From positions 1,240,001 to 1,304,000 of the forward strand of contig OY756149.1 of assembly GCA_963576785.1 (NCBI GenBank): a stretch of 64,000 bases of DNA, written 5' to 3'. Of this stretch, positions 46,294 through 55,107 are shown in pieces. A program made the position numbers and the translations under genes. The stretch's first letter is position 1. Every line of letters starts with the position of its first letter. Origin of the DNA: Chlorophyllum brunneum (lineage: Eukaryota > Basidiomycota > Agaricomycetes > Agaricales > Agaricaceae). The notes beneath the pieces were generated by a model. The model had not been told where the DNA came from. It made no database searches and was given only the letters and a program-made list of their open reading frames with translations.

Positions 46294-47130
46294 TTACTCG
46301 TTCATAGGTACGGCCGCTCCCAGAGCTCTGGCCAAGTCCTTCTTGTTTCCTCCAATGAGAGGTGTCTTGTCAACATGTCGTAAACCAATCCAGAGGGGTG
46401 CGTGTGGTGGTCCTTCTTTAAACAGGAAGTGGGTGTGGTTGTTGTACGTAGTGTTGTCGTTGGTGTGATTGCTTAAAAGTTTGTACACGATCTCTTTCCA
46501 ATAATCGTTGTCCTTTTCTCCTTCTGATTTCAAAGTGTTATATCCTGTCGGCGGGTGGAAAGTCATGGGTGTGATGGGGGGTACTACCGTGGTGAGTATG
46601 GTTTGGAGGTGAGCGACTTCCTCTTCGATGTCGGGGTGGAGTAGCTGGTCGGCGGCGGTTCTTTCTTGCGTCTTTTGTTCGCATGTGTGGCAGATGTGGT
46701 GTTGGATGGGGAATGGGTCGTTACTAACGAGTAGTCGATTAACGATGTGGTGGGAGAGGTTGTCTGTGCTTCTGGATTCGTACGTATTGAGTCGTTCGGC
46801 TAGGGCTACAAGGATACTGTGCATCCGAGCTCGTATGTTGGAGATAACGAGGAGTTGTAAGTCGTCATTAATCTCGTACAAGTGCCTCTCCAGTTGGTCT
46901 CTCCTTCCTTCGTTGATGATGAACTGATTGAGTCTTGGAGTGGCGTCTGATAAGGTGTCCATAATTTTCGAGGCTCCTTCTTGGGTTGCTTTTACTGCTG
47001 CTCCCAGTAGTATTATGGTGTCGACTAGGGTTTCTCCTTCTACGATTTCTTCCTGGTTGGTCCTTTCTGGGACGAGTTTTTCAAATTCTGCGAGGTAGGG
47101 GTACGGGGTAAGTTGGCGTTCGGCGGGCAT
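46294..47130 (-). CDS. Gypsy-5 ORF3, intact protein of unknown function
   Basis: 278 codons from ATG (MPAERQLTPYPYL) to stop, uninterrupted. Predicted largely helical and soluble: a repeated heptad-like stretch at residues about 25-110 (ILLGAAVKATQEGASKIM, LERHLYEINDD), a CHTCEQK Cx2C pair near 147, and a C-terminal block (YNTLKSEG, DYWKEIVYKLL, TTYNNHTHFLFKEG, PLWIGL). No signal peptide, no membrane helix, no catalytic motif I recognise. The same protein is found in gypsy-3, and a diverged version in gypsy-2 and gypsy-4 shares the C-terminal block, so it has been under selection within the family. It follows pol via the small ORF. Confidence 0.85.
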   Translation of the reverse strand: MPAERQLTPYPYLAEFEKLVPERTNQEEIVEGETLVDTIILLGAAVKATQEGASKIMDTLSDATPRLNQFIINEGRRDQLERHLYEINDDLQLLVISNIRARMHSILVALAERLNTYESRSTDNLSHHIVNRLLVSNDPFPIQHHICHTCEQKTQERTAADQLLHPDIEEEVAHLQTILTTVVPPITPMTFHPPTGYNTLKSEGEKDNDYWKEIVYKLLSNHTNDNTTYNNHTHFLFKEGPPHAPLWIGLRHVDKTPLIGGNKKDLARALGAAVPMNE

Positions 47131-47231
47131 GGTGTCTTGTAGAGATAGTTGGCAAAGTCAAGGGTGAAGTGAATACCACGAGTGATGCGATGAGTGTAGT
47201 GGTTACTTGAGATGCGAGGTTTGCTGTTCAT
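47040..47231 (-). CDS. Small ORF overlapping the pol stop of gypsy-5
   Basis: 63 codons starting MNSKPRISSNHYTH. Its ATG overlaps the pol TGA (ATGA). It overlaps the ORF3 start in a different frame. The N-terminal ~40 residues are conserved among all four gypsy copies. It could be a short peptide or a device for handing ribosomes from pol to ORF3. Confidence 0.55.
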   Translation of the reverse strand: MNSKPRISSNHYTHRITRGIHFTLDFANYLYKTPCPPNANLPRTPTSQNLKNSSQKGPTRKKS

Positions 47232-48139
47232 AATTGCTGTTTTTTACCTCCCCTTTTTATAGGTTTCGTCCTCGAAATCTTGCTTATGAATTCTTGTACT
47301 GCTTCCTTGGCGCTGTCTAAGTTTGTTTCGTCTTCCCATGTATCTTCTTCGGACGTATATCCTTTCCAATGTATTAGGTACTGTTTTCGTTTCCCTTTCA
47401 CGCGGTGTCCTCGGACTTCGTCTACTTCGTAGTGTTCTTCATCGTTAACTATCTCGGGGATCGGTGGTGGCGGAGTGCGCTGGCTGTCATACTCGGGGTT
47501 GTGATAGGGGGAAAGTAGTCTGCTGTTGAATACATCGTGTATCGCCCATGTTTCAGGTAGCTCCAGGCGGTAGCTTGTTTCGCCTATTTTTTCTTTTACT
47601 CGGAACGGTCCGTATCTCTTGTGATCTAATTTTTTCGTTGGTCTTGTTGTCCTAATATTGTCTGCTTCCAGCCAAATTTGGTCTCCTGTTTGGTACTCGT
47701 GTTCTGGCTTTGTGCTGTTTCGCTTTTCCATCTGTATCTGGTTTTGTTGGAGCATTTTGATCGTTGCTTGGCGTATGTCCTGCAGTTCTTGTATTCTTTC
47801 CGTGATTGCTGGAGCCTTGATCTCATTTGAGATGTCGCCCTTCCATGGGTGTCGCCCGTATACTATCTGGAACGGTGAATGTCCTGTGGCACTATGCATT
47901 TTATCGTTATACTGGAATTCTGCCGTGCTGAGCCATTTCTTCCAGTTGTTCTGTGCGTGATTGATTACATTTCTGAGGTAGGCCTCAACCTCTTGGTTGA
48001 TGCGCTCCGTTTGACCGTCTGTTTGTGGATGGTATGCCGTGGATAGGTTTCGTTGGGTGCCGGTTGCTTTGCAGAGTTCCGCCATGAATTTTGATGCGAA
48101 CTGTGGGCCTGTCACTGATGATCCTGCGTGGTATCCCAT
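47228..48139 (-). CDS. Gypsy-5 Pol C-terminal segment: integrase core end, GPY/F module, chromodomain
   Basis: 303 codons in the frame downstream of the 2-nt frameshift. They include QFASKFMAELCKATGTQRNL, TDGQTERINQEVEAYL, WLSTAEFQYN (end of the rve core), KLDHKRYGPFRVKEKIG (GPY/F) and a chromodomain of about 50 residues near the end (YEVDEVRGHRVKGKRKQYL, IHWKGYTSEEDTWEDE). The aromatic cage residues expected of a chromodomain are present. The frame ends KISRTKPIKR then stop. Confidence 0.9.
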   Translation of the reverse strand: MGYHAGSSVTGPQFASKFMAELCKATGTQRNLSTAYHPQTDGQTERINQEVEAYLRNVINHAQNNWKKWLSTAEFQYNDKMHSATGHSPFQIVYGRHPWKGDISNEIKAPAITERIQELQDIRQATIKMLQQNQIQMEKRNSTKPEHEYQTGDQIWLEADNIRTTRPTKKLDHKRYGPFRVKEKIGETSYRLELPETWAIHDVFNSRLLSPYHNPEYDSQRTPPPPIPEIVNDEEHYEVDEVRGHRVKGKRKQYLIHWKGYTSEEDTWEDETNLDSAKEAVQEFISKISRTKPIKRGGKKQQL

Positions 48140-50648
48140 GTTGTCTCCATATGTCGTCCCGATATATATCTCCTAGCTCCTCGGATGATAGGGTGGTGTT
48201 AACTGCTCGTAGTCTGATCATTTTGCTGAAACGATCAACGATGACAAGTATCGCGTCGTATCCCTCCGATTCTGGCAGTGGTCCTATCATGTCGATTGAT
48301 ATCTCTTCCCATGGTCCGGTGGGTATTGGTAACGGATGGAGGTGTGTGGTAGGTCGTGTTCGGAGTATTTTATTTCTCTGACATGTGTCACATCCCTTGA
48401 TGTATCGTTTAACATCGTTACACATTTGTGGCCACCAATATGTCCTTTTGAGGAGTTCGATCATTCTGTGCTGTCCCGGGTGTCCTACGTCCGTTTTGTC
48501 GTGGTGTTGTTGGAGTATTTCTTGGCGTAATTCGGTGTTTGGTGGTACGTATATTCTTCCTTCGAAGATGGGTAATCCATCAGTTTCCCATATCTCCTCT
48601 GGTCGTTTCTCCTTTTCTCTTAACCATTGTGTTTCTCTCCTCTGCTCCTTTCGCAGTCGGTGTTTCAGGTCTTCTTCTCCCGATATATCCCACATTTGTC
48701 TGATCTCGGTGGTAGTGTTGTCGAATAAGTGGTCGGGTAATAGCGTGATATCTGTGTTGTCTCTGGTTGTGTCCGTTTTCGTTAGTCTTGATAACACATC
48801 TGCTTTTGTGTTTGTTTTTCCGGGTATGTGTTTTAACGTGTAGTGATATTCCTGTAGTTCCAGTTGCCATCTCGCCTGTCGTCCTGTGAGTTGTTGCGGT
48901 TTCCTAAAGTATTCCAAGTTCTTGTGGTCCGTCCATATCTCGAATGGTTTGTCGGCGTCGAGTAGATATTGTCTCCAAGTTTTGACCGCTTCTCGGATTG
49001 CCAATAGTTCTTTGTCATAGATCTGGTAATTTCGTTCTGCCGGTGTCATTGTTCTCGAGTGGAATGCGATTGGGTGCCACTGGTTATCTTGGTCTTGTGA
49101 TAATACCGCTCCTACTCCGTACCCTGATGCGTCTACCTCCACTCTATATTGTCCTTTATCTCGGGGCATCGCTAGTACTGGTTCGCTCGTGATTTTCTTC
49201 TTGATTTCTTCGAACGCTTGTTGTTGCCGTTCTGACCATGACCATTGTGCGTCTTTCTTCTTGAGTTCATGTAGTGGTGTTGCTATGTTACTGAAGTCTT
49301 GTATGAATCGTCGGTAGAAATTTGCAAAGCCGAGGAATTTTTCGACATCCTTCACGGATTTGGGTGTTGGCCATTCCCTTACTGCTTTCACCTTCTCTTC
49401 CTCCATTTTAACGCTGCCCTGTCCTACCACAAAGCCCAGTATGGGTATTTCTTTCGCGTCGAACATACATTTTGATCGTTTGAAGTATAGCTGGTGTTTG
49501 GCTGCAATGTCTAAGAACCGTGTCGTTCTTCTCTCGAGTTCCTCCTGTGTGGTTCCTGGAATGACGAAATCGTCCATGTAGTTGACAAGCGTCCCTTCAT
49601 GTAATAGTTCTCGGAATATCGTGTTCATCATTCTTTGGAAGGTTGCCGGTGAATTGCTCATCCCGAAGAACATGACCGTAGGTTCAAATAATCCGTTGTT
49701 TGTTACGAACGCTGCCTTCCATTCGTCTCCTTTCCTGATTCGGACGTTGTTGTATCCCCAAATGATGTCGAGCTTATTAAACACTTTTGCGCCCTTTAGT
49801 CGGTCTAACACCTCGCTTATAAGTGGTAGTGGCGTTTTATCTTTGATGGTGTGTTCATTCAGCTTCTTGTAATCTTGTACCAGGCGTTTTGTTCCGTCTT
49901 TCTTTGGTATAAAGAAGCATGGGGTGGCGTAGGGGGATTGTGATGGTCTGATACGTCCTGAGGCGAGGTTTTCGTCGAGGAATTTTTGTAGTTCCTGTTT
50001 TTCTGTTATTGTCATTGGGTAAACTTTGGACTGCAGTACCGGGGGTGCATCTTCTGACAGATTTATCTCGTGGTCCCATACCGTGTGTGCGGGTAGATTA
50101 TCGAAGTTCTTTTTGTTGAACAGATGGGTGTACTGTCGGAGGTATGGTGGTAGATCTTCATCGTCCGTCCAGTCCGCCTTTTTTTCTTCAATGTGTTCCT
50201 TGACTGTCCGTATTTTCTCGTTGAACCGTATGTTGCTATGTGATATTTTGCAATCTTCTGGACATCTCGTGAATCGTATGACATGATTGTTCCAATCAAT
50301 TTCCGGGTTATGTTTGACCAGCCAATCGTGCCCCAGGTATAAGTCCGCGCTTTCCAATTGTGTTACTAGAGCGTCGATTTGTTCCGTGTGGTTGCCGTTG
50401 TTTAGTACTAGTTGTGCTTTATCTGTTATTTCTCCCTTTCTATTCTCCGTTCCATCGGCGTTGATTACTTTGATTGGGGTTTCCAGGGCTTTAGTCGGGA
50501 TCTGTTCTTCTTCTACTGTTCGTTGTGCTATGCACGTGTGGGTGCATCCGGAGTCTACCAGAGTTATAATTGGTTTGCGTCCCATTTTTGTCTGGATTGT
50601 TGAGTCGAGGAGAAGTTCGCGCTTAGAGTTTCGTTTTTGGGGAATCAC
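47985..50648 (-). CDS. Gypsy-5 Pol: protease, RT, RNase H, integrase N-terminus
   Basis: 887 codons. Protease DSG at residues 32-34. RT about 200-440, with FFIPKKDGTKRLVQDY, KLDIIWGYNN and the catalytic YMDDF at about 357. RNase H about 490-610 (VEVDASGYGVGAVL, TDHKNLEYF). Integrase zinc finger about 715-765 (HPGQHRM, CDTCQRNK), core from about 785 (DMIGPLPES, VIVDRFSKMIRL). At about 48108 two nucleotides are missing relative to gypsy-3, within the second catalytic Asp motif (ISDR), so the last residues are off-frame. Upstream of the first ATG-like codon the frame is open into gag, in the -1 frame, suggesting frameshift or readthrough expression. Confidence 0.93.
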   Translation of the reverse strand: MIPQKRNSKRELLLDSTIQTKMGRKPIITLVDSGCTHTCIAQRTVEEEQIPTKALETPIKVINADGTENRKGEITDKAQLVLNNGNHTEQIDALVTQLESADLYLGHDWLVKHNPEIDWNNHVIRFTRCPEDCKISHSNIRFNEKIRTVKEHIEEKKADWTDDEDLPPYLRQYTHLFNKKNFDNLPAHTVWDHEINLSEDAPPVLQSKVYPMTITEKQELQKFLDENLASGRIRPSQSPYATPCFFIPKKDGTKRLVQDYKKLNEHTIKDKTPLPLISEVLDRLKGAKVFNKLDIIWGYNNVRIRKGDEWKAAFVTNNGLFEPTVMFFGMSNSPATFQRMMNTIFRELLHEGTLVNYMDDFVIPGTTQEELERRTTRFLDIAAKHQLYFKRSKCMFDAKEIPILGFVVGQGSVKMEEEKVKAVREWPTPKSVKDVEKFLGFANFYRRFIQDFSNIATPLHELKKKDAQWSWSERQQQAFEEIKKKITSEPVLAMPRDKGQYRVEVDASGYGVGAVLSQDQDNQWHPIAFHSRTMTPAERNYQIYDKELLAIREAVKTWRQYLLDADKPFEIWTDHKNLEYFRKPQQLTGRQARWQLELQEYHYTLKHIPGKTNTKADVLSRLTKTDTTRDNTDITLLPDHLFDNTTTEIRQMWDISGEEDLKHRLRKEQRRETQWLREKEKRPEEIWETDGLPIFEGRIYVPPNTELRQEILQQHHDKTDVGHPGQHRMIELLKRTYWWPQMCNDVKRYIKGCDTCQRNKILRTRPTTHLHPLPIPTGPWEEISIDMIGPLPESEGYDAILVIVDRFSKMIRLRAVNTTLSSEELGDIYRDDIWRQHGIPRRIISDRPTVRIKIHGGTLQSNRHPTKPIHGIPSTNRRSNGAHQPRG

Positions 50649-50707
50649 GTATCTTCTATTCTGTGATAAAACAGGAACTCTAGTTTTATTGGCTCGCGGG
50701 TTTGCGC

Positions 50708-51979
50708 TTACTCGGAGCCTTCGACAAAATCCTCTTTCTCCTCTATCTCTTGTTCATCATCCTCGTTGACTTCTCTGATATGGGCTTTCTTGGGTGCCCG
50801 GCAGTTCTTCGAGATGTGGCCCTGTTTACCGCAGTTGTAACACGTTATTTTGGTGTACGTGACTTTTGTTTTCTTCCTGCAGTATTTGGCAATATGGCCA
50901 TAGAGGTTACAATTGTAGCACCTCGGTTTTCCAGCTTGATCGGTGTCTGCCCTTTGTCGTCCTATCTCCATGGGTTGTCCTCTTCCTCCATAGATAACTC
51001 CGGTGGTGGTTTTGACATCTCCTCTGGTGATGTCCGTTGCTTCGTAACCTTGCCCTACTGCGAGGATCGTGGTTTTCCATTTACTGTATGTTGTTGGGAC
51101 GGAGGTTGTCGGGTAACCTACTATGGTTCGAATAATGTCTGCTCGGGTGTGGCGCTTGAGAAGGAATATCGCGTGTGTGTCGTCTGTTCCTGCTTGGGCT
51201 CTCAATGCTTCGAATTCGATTAAGAAGTCTGCTGTGTTCTTCTTTCCCTGTTTGAACGTCTCTATTTCTCCTTCTGCTATGGCTTTCCTATTCCCTAAGG
51301 AGAATGTGGCTTCTACTTCTTTCGTAAAGTCCTCCCAAGCCGGTGTTTTCTTATTCTGGATGGCTTGTAGTTGCGTGTTGGCGTAAGGACCTGCTAGTCC
51401 TCCTTTCATCCTTGCCAAAATAGCTACTATTTTCTGTTCTTCTTCATCTATCTTGTTGAACATTAGCCATAAGGATATGGCTCTCCACCAATCGTCAAAT
51501 TTGGTCCTATCCCCATTGAAATAACCTGGTTCCGGGGCTAGATTCTTTGGTACGTTGATTTCGTCTGTCATTTCTGGTTCTGATTCTGGTTCGCTGTGTT
51601 CGTTTTCGTAAGTCTCGGCGATTTCTATATCGGCTGTTGCGTCTGCGATTTCTGTGTCGAATTCGGTTTCAAATAAAGCTGTGTCGATTTCTTCTTCAAA
51701 CGGAGCTGGTTCTTCGTCTGTGCTGTGTTCGGATTCTTCCTCGTGGGTTTCGGCGATATCTATATCGGATGTGTTCTCGGCGACTTCTGTGTCGAATTCG
51801 GTTTCAAATAGAGCTGTGGTCTCGTCTACGCTGTGTTCGGATTTCTGCCGTTTAAGGCCTTCAGGGATTTCTGGTTCTGTTGATCGTTTGGATCCTGTTG
51901 CTACGGGTGAACCCTGGATGTCTGTTGGTCTCGGAGCTCTCTGTCTTCTCGGTGTTCTCGATGAGCTACTGCTGCTCAT
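50708..51979 (-). CDS. Gypsy-5 Gag
   Basis: 423 codons, intact. Acidic N-terminal region (about 45-140) with direct repeats of the unit ALFETEFDTE, present twice here and once in gypsy-3. Capsid-like part from EPGYFNGDRTKFDDWWRA. Knuckles CYNCNLYGHIAKYC and CYNCGKQGHISKNC near the end. Gag assembles particles and packages RNA. Confidence 0.94.
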   Translation of the reverse strand: MSSSSSSRTPRRQRAPRPTDIQGSPVATGSKRSTEPEIPEGLKRQKSEHSVDETTALFETEFDTEVAENTSDIDIAETHEEESEHSTDEEPAPFEEEIDTALFETEFDTEIADATADIEIAETYENEHSEPESEPEMTDEINVPKNLAPEPGYFNGDRTKFDDWWRAISLWLMFNKIDEEEQKIVAILARMKGGLAGPYANTQLQAIQNKKTPAWEDFTKEVEATFSLGNRKAIAEGEIETFKQGKKNTADFLIEFEALRAQAGTDDTHAIFLLKRHTRADIIRTIVGYPTTSVPTTYSKWKTTILAVGQGYEATDITRGDVKTTTGVIYGGRGQPMEIGRQRADTDQAGKPRCYNCNLYGHIAKYCRKKTKVTYTKITCYNCGKQGHISKNCRAPKKAHIREVNEDDEQEIEEKEDFVEGSE

Positions 51980-52059
51980 ATACTGTTGTCCTGGTCGGAG
52001 GCTATTATTCCAAGCCTAGCTACGAATAGTGGCACCTCTCTTGCAAGGTGAGTTGAATG

Positions 52060-52071
52060 ACACTTTACCAA
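52060..52071 (-). promoter_or_regulatory. Self-primer binding site of gypsy-5
   Basis: Adjacent to the 5' LTR (52073). Complementary over 12 bases to the LTR at 52156-52167, which lies 26 bp after the TATA box (52193-52201, minus strand). Confidence 0.65.
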
Positions 52072-52072
52072 A

Positions 52073-52372
52073 TGTTACGACCTTAGTCTCTGACTCAGGT
52101 TGCAAGCCTTTGGATAAAGGGAAGGAAGTAGAGAGAGGAAGAAGGGAAGATACGATTGGTAAAGTGTAAGGAATACATCAAGTATTACTACACTTTATAT
52201 ACTAGTGGTAGAGGCTAATAATAAGGGAGTCGAGTAACGGAGTCAGAGGAGAGGAGTAGTATGAGTCAGGTAGGAGGCACAGCCTCTAGGGTGATACAGG
52301 AGATGAAACAAGTATGAGAGTACACGAGGTAATGGGCGCATGATGGGAATGAACGGTCTATGATTCGTAACA
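52073..52372 (-). repeat. Gypsy-5 5' LTR, 300 bp
   Basis: Apparently identical to 45882-46181 and followed by ACACC. Contains the TATA box and the predicted transcript start. Confidence 0.95.
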
Positions 52373-52377
52373 ACACC

Positions 52378-53714
52378 AAACTGAATAGGTAAATAATTGC
52401 AACATCATTGGAATTTAATAGTATTCAGACTTTTTGTGCAAATGTCAGTAGGGTTCTTCTTAGATTCCACATAAAATAGTTCTATTTTGCCTATCTCAAT
52501 AAGTTCATGGATGAAGTCCCAGTGAATCACAATATGTTTAGATCGATGTTCAACAACTGGGTTAGAAGCCCAGAAGGTTGATCCTAGATTGTCACATATG
52601 AGATGTGAAGCAGGCTGCTTGAACCCAATCTTACCTAGCAGCTGATGAATCCAAATCAGTTGACAAAATATCTCACACATGGCAATATACTTGGTTTCTG
52701 TGGTTGACAGTGCTGTGGTGGCTTGTCAGCAACTCAACCAGGAAACTGGTCCATTGGCAAACAAGACTAGATTGCCAGAAGTAGACTTATATGTAGCAAG
52801 ATATCCTGCAAAGTCAGAATTAGAGAAGTCTTGAATAGACTTCTTTGATTGCCTGTTAAATACAAGGTGATAGTATCACGTACTCAGAAGGTAGTGGCAC
52901 AAGTATAAACCATGCTTGTAATGCTCCTCTGAAGGACTAGCCATCTGCTGACTGAGTTTCATAGTGGCATAAGCAATATCAGGTCATGAGCTAATTATGA
53001 GATACATCAGGGATCCAACAAGTTGTTGGTACTTCTGATGGAACTTAGGATCAATAGTACCCTTGTAGGGCAGGAAGGCACATCCTGCCAGAAGAGGTGT
53101 TTGAGTTGGCCTTGTGGCAACACTAAATTTAGCAAGGACCTTATTGAGATATAAAATCTGATTGACAAAGATCTACTTATTCTTCTGGTCCTATAAGATA
53201 GTCATGCCAAGAAACTCAGTTGTTTTCCCAAGGTCACAACATTTCCATCATTCCATGAAGTTTTTCTTCATTTGGTAATAGAAGGGGCACTTCTTGCCCA
53301 TGAAGACAATATTGTCAATGTAGATAAGGGCAATCATAACCAAGCCAGTCTTCAGACAGCAATTGTAGTATACTCCAGTATTGGATAGAGATCACTTAAA
53401 ACCTATGGCAAGCAGTGACTTTGTCATCATGTGCTACCAAGCTAAGCTAGCTTGCTTAAGGCCATACAATGCTTTTTGTAACCTCCACACTTTATTTCAT
53501 CCAAGTGTGAATCCTTCCAGTTGTTCCATGAAGATTTCTTCATCCAGATCACCATATAAATAGGTAGTTTTTATGTCAATGCTTTCGATCTCCCAGTCTT
53601 TGACTACTGCTAAAAAGAACAGGAGATAAGAAGTTTTGTAGTAGACAACTGGAGAGAAAAGCTTGTTATAGTCAAGACTTTCCTTCTATGAGAAACCTTT
53701 CACCACTAGTCAAG
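52378..53714 (-). pseudogene. Copia-C reverse transcriptase and RNase H remnant
   Basis: On the minus strand: LVVKGFS, SLDYNKLFSPVVYY (near 53690), SIDIKTTYLYGDLDEEIFMEQLEG, LYGLKQAS, then RNase H ending at 52405. The last 91 codons (52680-52405: IGFKQPASHLICDN, HIVIHWDFIHELIEIG, NPTDICTKSL) are open. It lacks integrase and LTRs. It starts abruptly at a gypsy LTR fragment (53715) and ends about 27 bp before gypsy-5. Many TGA stops and low CpG indicate age. Confidence 0.85.
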
Positions 53715-53772
53715 TACTTCCTTGTTTTTATCCAAAGACTTGCTACCTAAGTCATAGACTAAGGTCATAACA
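53715..53772 (+). repeat. Gypsy-4 5' LTR fragment, 58 bp
   Basis: It matches the last 58 bp of other gypsy LTRs (TACTTCCTTG to TCATAACA). The self-primer site TTTGGTAAAGTGT follows immediately. About 250 bp of the LTR is missing on the left. Confidence 0.85.
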
Positions 53773-53865
53773 TTTGGTAAAGTGTCATTTGACTCACCTT
53801 GCAAGAGAGGTGCCACTATTTGTAGCTAGGCTTGGAATAATAGCCTCTGACCAGGACAATAGTAT

Positions 53866-55100
53866 ATGAGCAGCAGTAGCTCATCAAGAACACCAAGAAG
53901 ACCAAGAGCTCCAAGACCAACAGATATCCAGGGATCACCAGTAATCACTGGATCCAAATGATGAACAGAACCACAAATCCCTGAAGGCCTTAAGCAGTAG
54001 AAATCTGAACACAGCATAAACAAAGACACAGCTCTTTTTGAAACCCTATTCAACACAAATGTTGCTGAGACCATATCCAACATAGAAGTTGCTGAGATCC
54101 CATTTGACACAGAAATCACCAAAGACATATTCAATATAGAACTTGCCAAGACCTATGAAAACAGAGAATCTGAAACATCCAACATAGAAGTTGCTGAAAC
54201 CTACAAGAACAAACACAGTGAACCAGAGATAGAATCAGAGATGGTCAATAAAATCAACTTCCCAAAGGACTTAGCCCTGGAACCAGGATACTTCAATGGG
54301 GATAGAACCAAGTTTGGTGATTGGTGGAGAGCAATGTTCTTATGGACACTCTTTAAAAAATTGACAATAACAAACAAAAGATAATTGGAGTATTAGCACA
54401 AATGAAAGGAGGACTAGCAGGTCCTTATGCCAATGCCAAGTTACAAACAATTCAAGATAAGAAAATGCCAGTATTTGATGGATTTGCAAAGAAGATGGTA
54501 GCCACCTTTTCCTTGGGAAATAGGAAAGCAATAGTAGAAGGGGAAATCAAGTTGTTCAAACAGAGAAAGAGGAACACTGTGGACTTCTTAATAGAATTTG
54601 AAGCATTGAAAACCCAAGCAGGAATAGATGACACTTACACTATATTCCTCCTCAAATGACATACCAGAGCAAACATCATCCAAACCATTGTAGGCTATCC
54701 ATCAGCCTCAATCCCAGACACATACAGCAAATGGAGAAACACAATCCTTGCAGTAGGACAAGGATACAAAATGGCAGATATCACCTGAGAAGATATCAGA
54801 ACAAGCACAGGAGTCACATATAGAGGTGGAGAACAACCAATGGAGATTGGTAGACAGAGGGCAAACACTGATCAGAATGGCAAACTGAGATGTTTCAACT
54901 ACAACCTATATGGGCATACTGCCAAATATTGCCACAAGAAGATGAAGGTCACATACACCAAGATAATATGCTATAATTGTGGCAAACAAGGCCACATCTT
55001 GAAGAATTGTAAAGCACCAAAGAAAGTGCACATCAAGGAGGTCACCAAGGAGATAGAGCAAGAAGAAGAGGCAAAGAAGGATTTTGCCAAAGGCTCCAAG
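53866..55100 (+). pseudogene. Gypsy-4 Gag
   Basis: ATG at 53866 (MSSSSSSRTPRRPR). Acidic repeats (NTNVAET, NIEVAEI) are decayed. Capsid part EPGYFNGDRTKF near 54285. A frameshift occurs near 54355, where an A-run is followed by loss of the WRAM...FN continuation, with stops at 54657 and 54786. The first knuckle has lost its second Cys (CFNYNLYGHTAKYC). The second, CYNCGKQGHILKNC, is intact. Confidence 0.85.
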
Positions 55101-55107
55101 TACATGC

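Larger units (their letters stand above)
45882..52372 (-). mobile_element. Gypsy-5, young chromodomain Ty3/gypsy element
   Basis: 300-bp LTRs at 45882-46181 and 52073-52372 look identical. TSD ACACC is at 45877-45881 and 52373-52377. It carries gag, pol, small ORF and ORF3, all intact except one frameshift in integrase. CpG content is high. It is the youngest element in the window. Confidence 0.97.
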
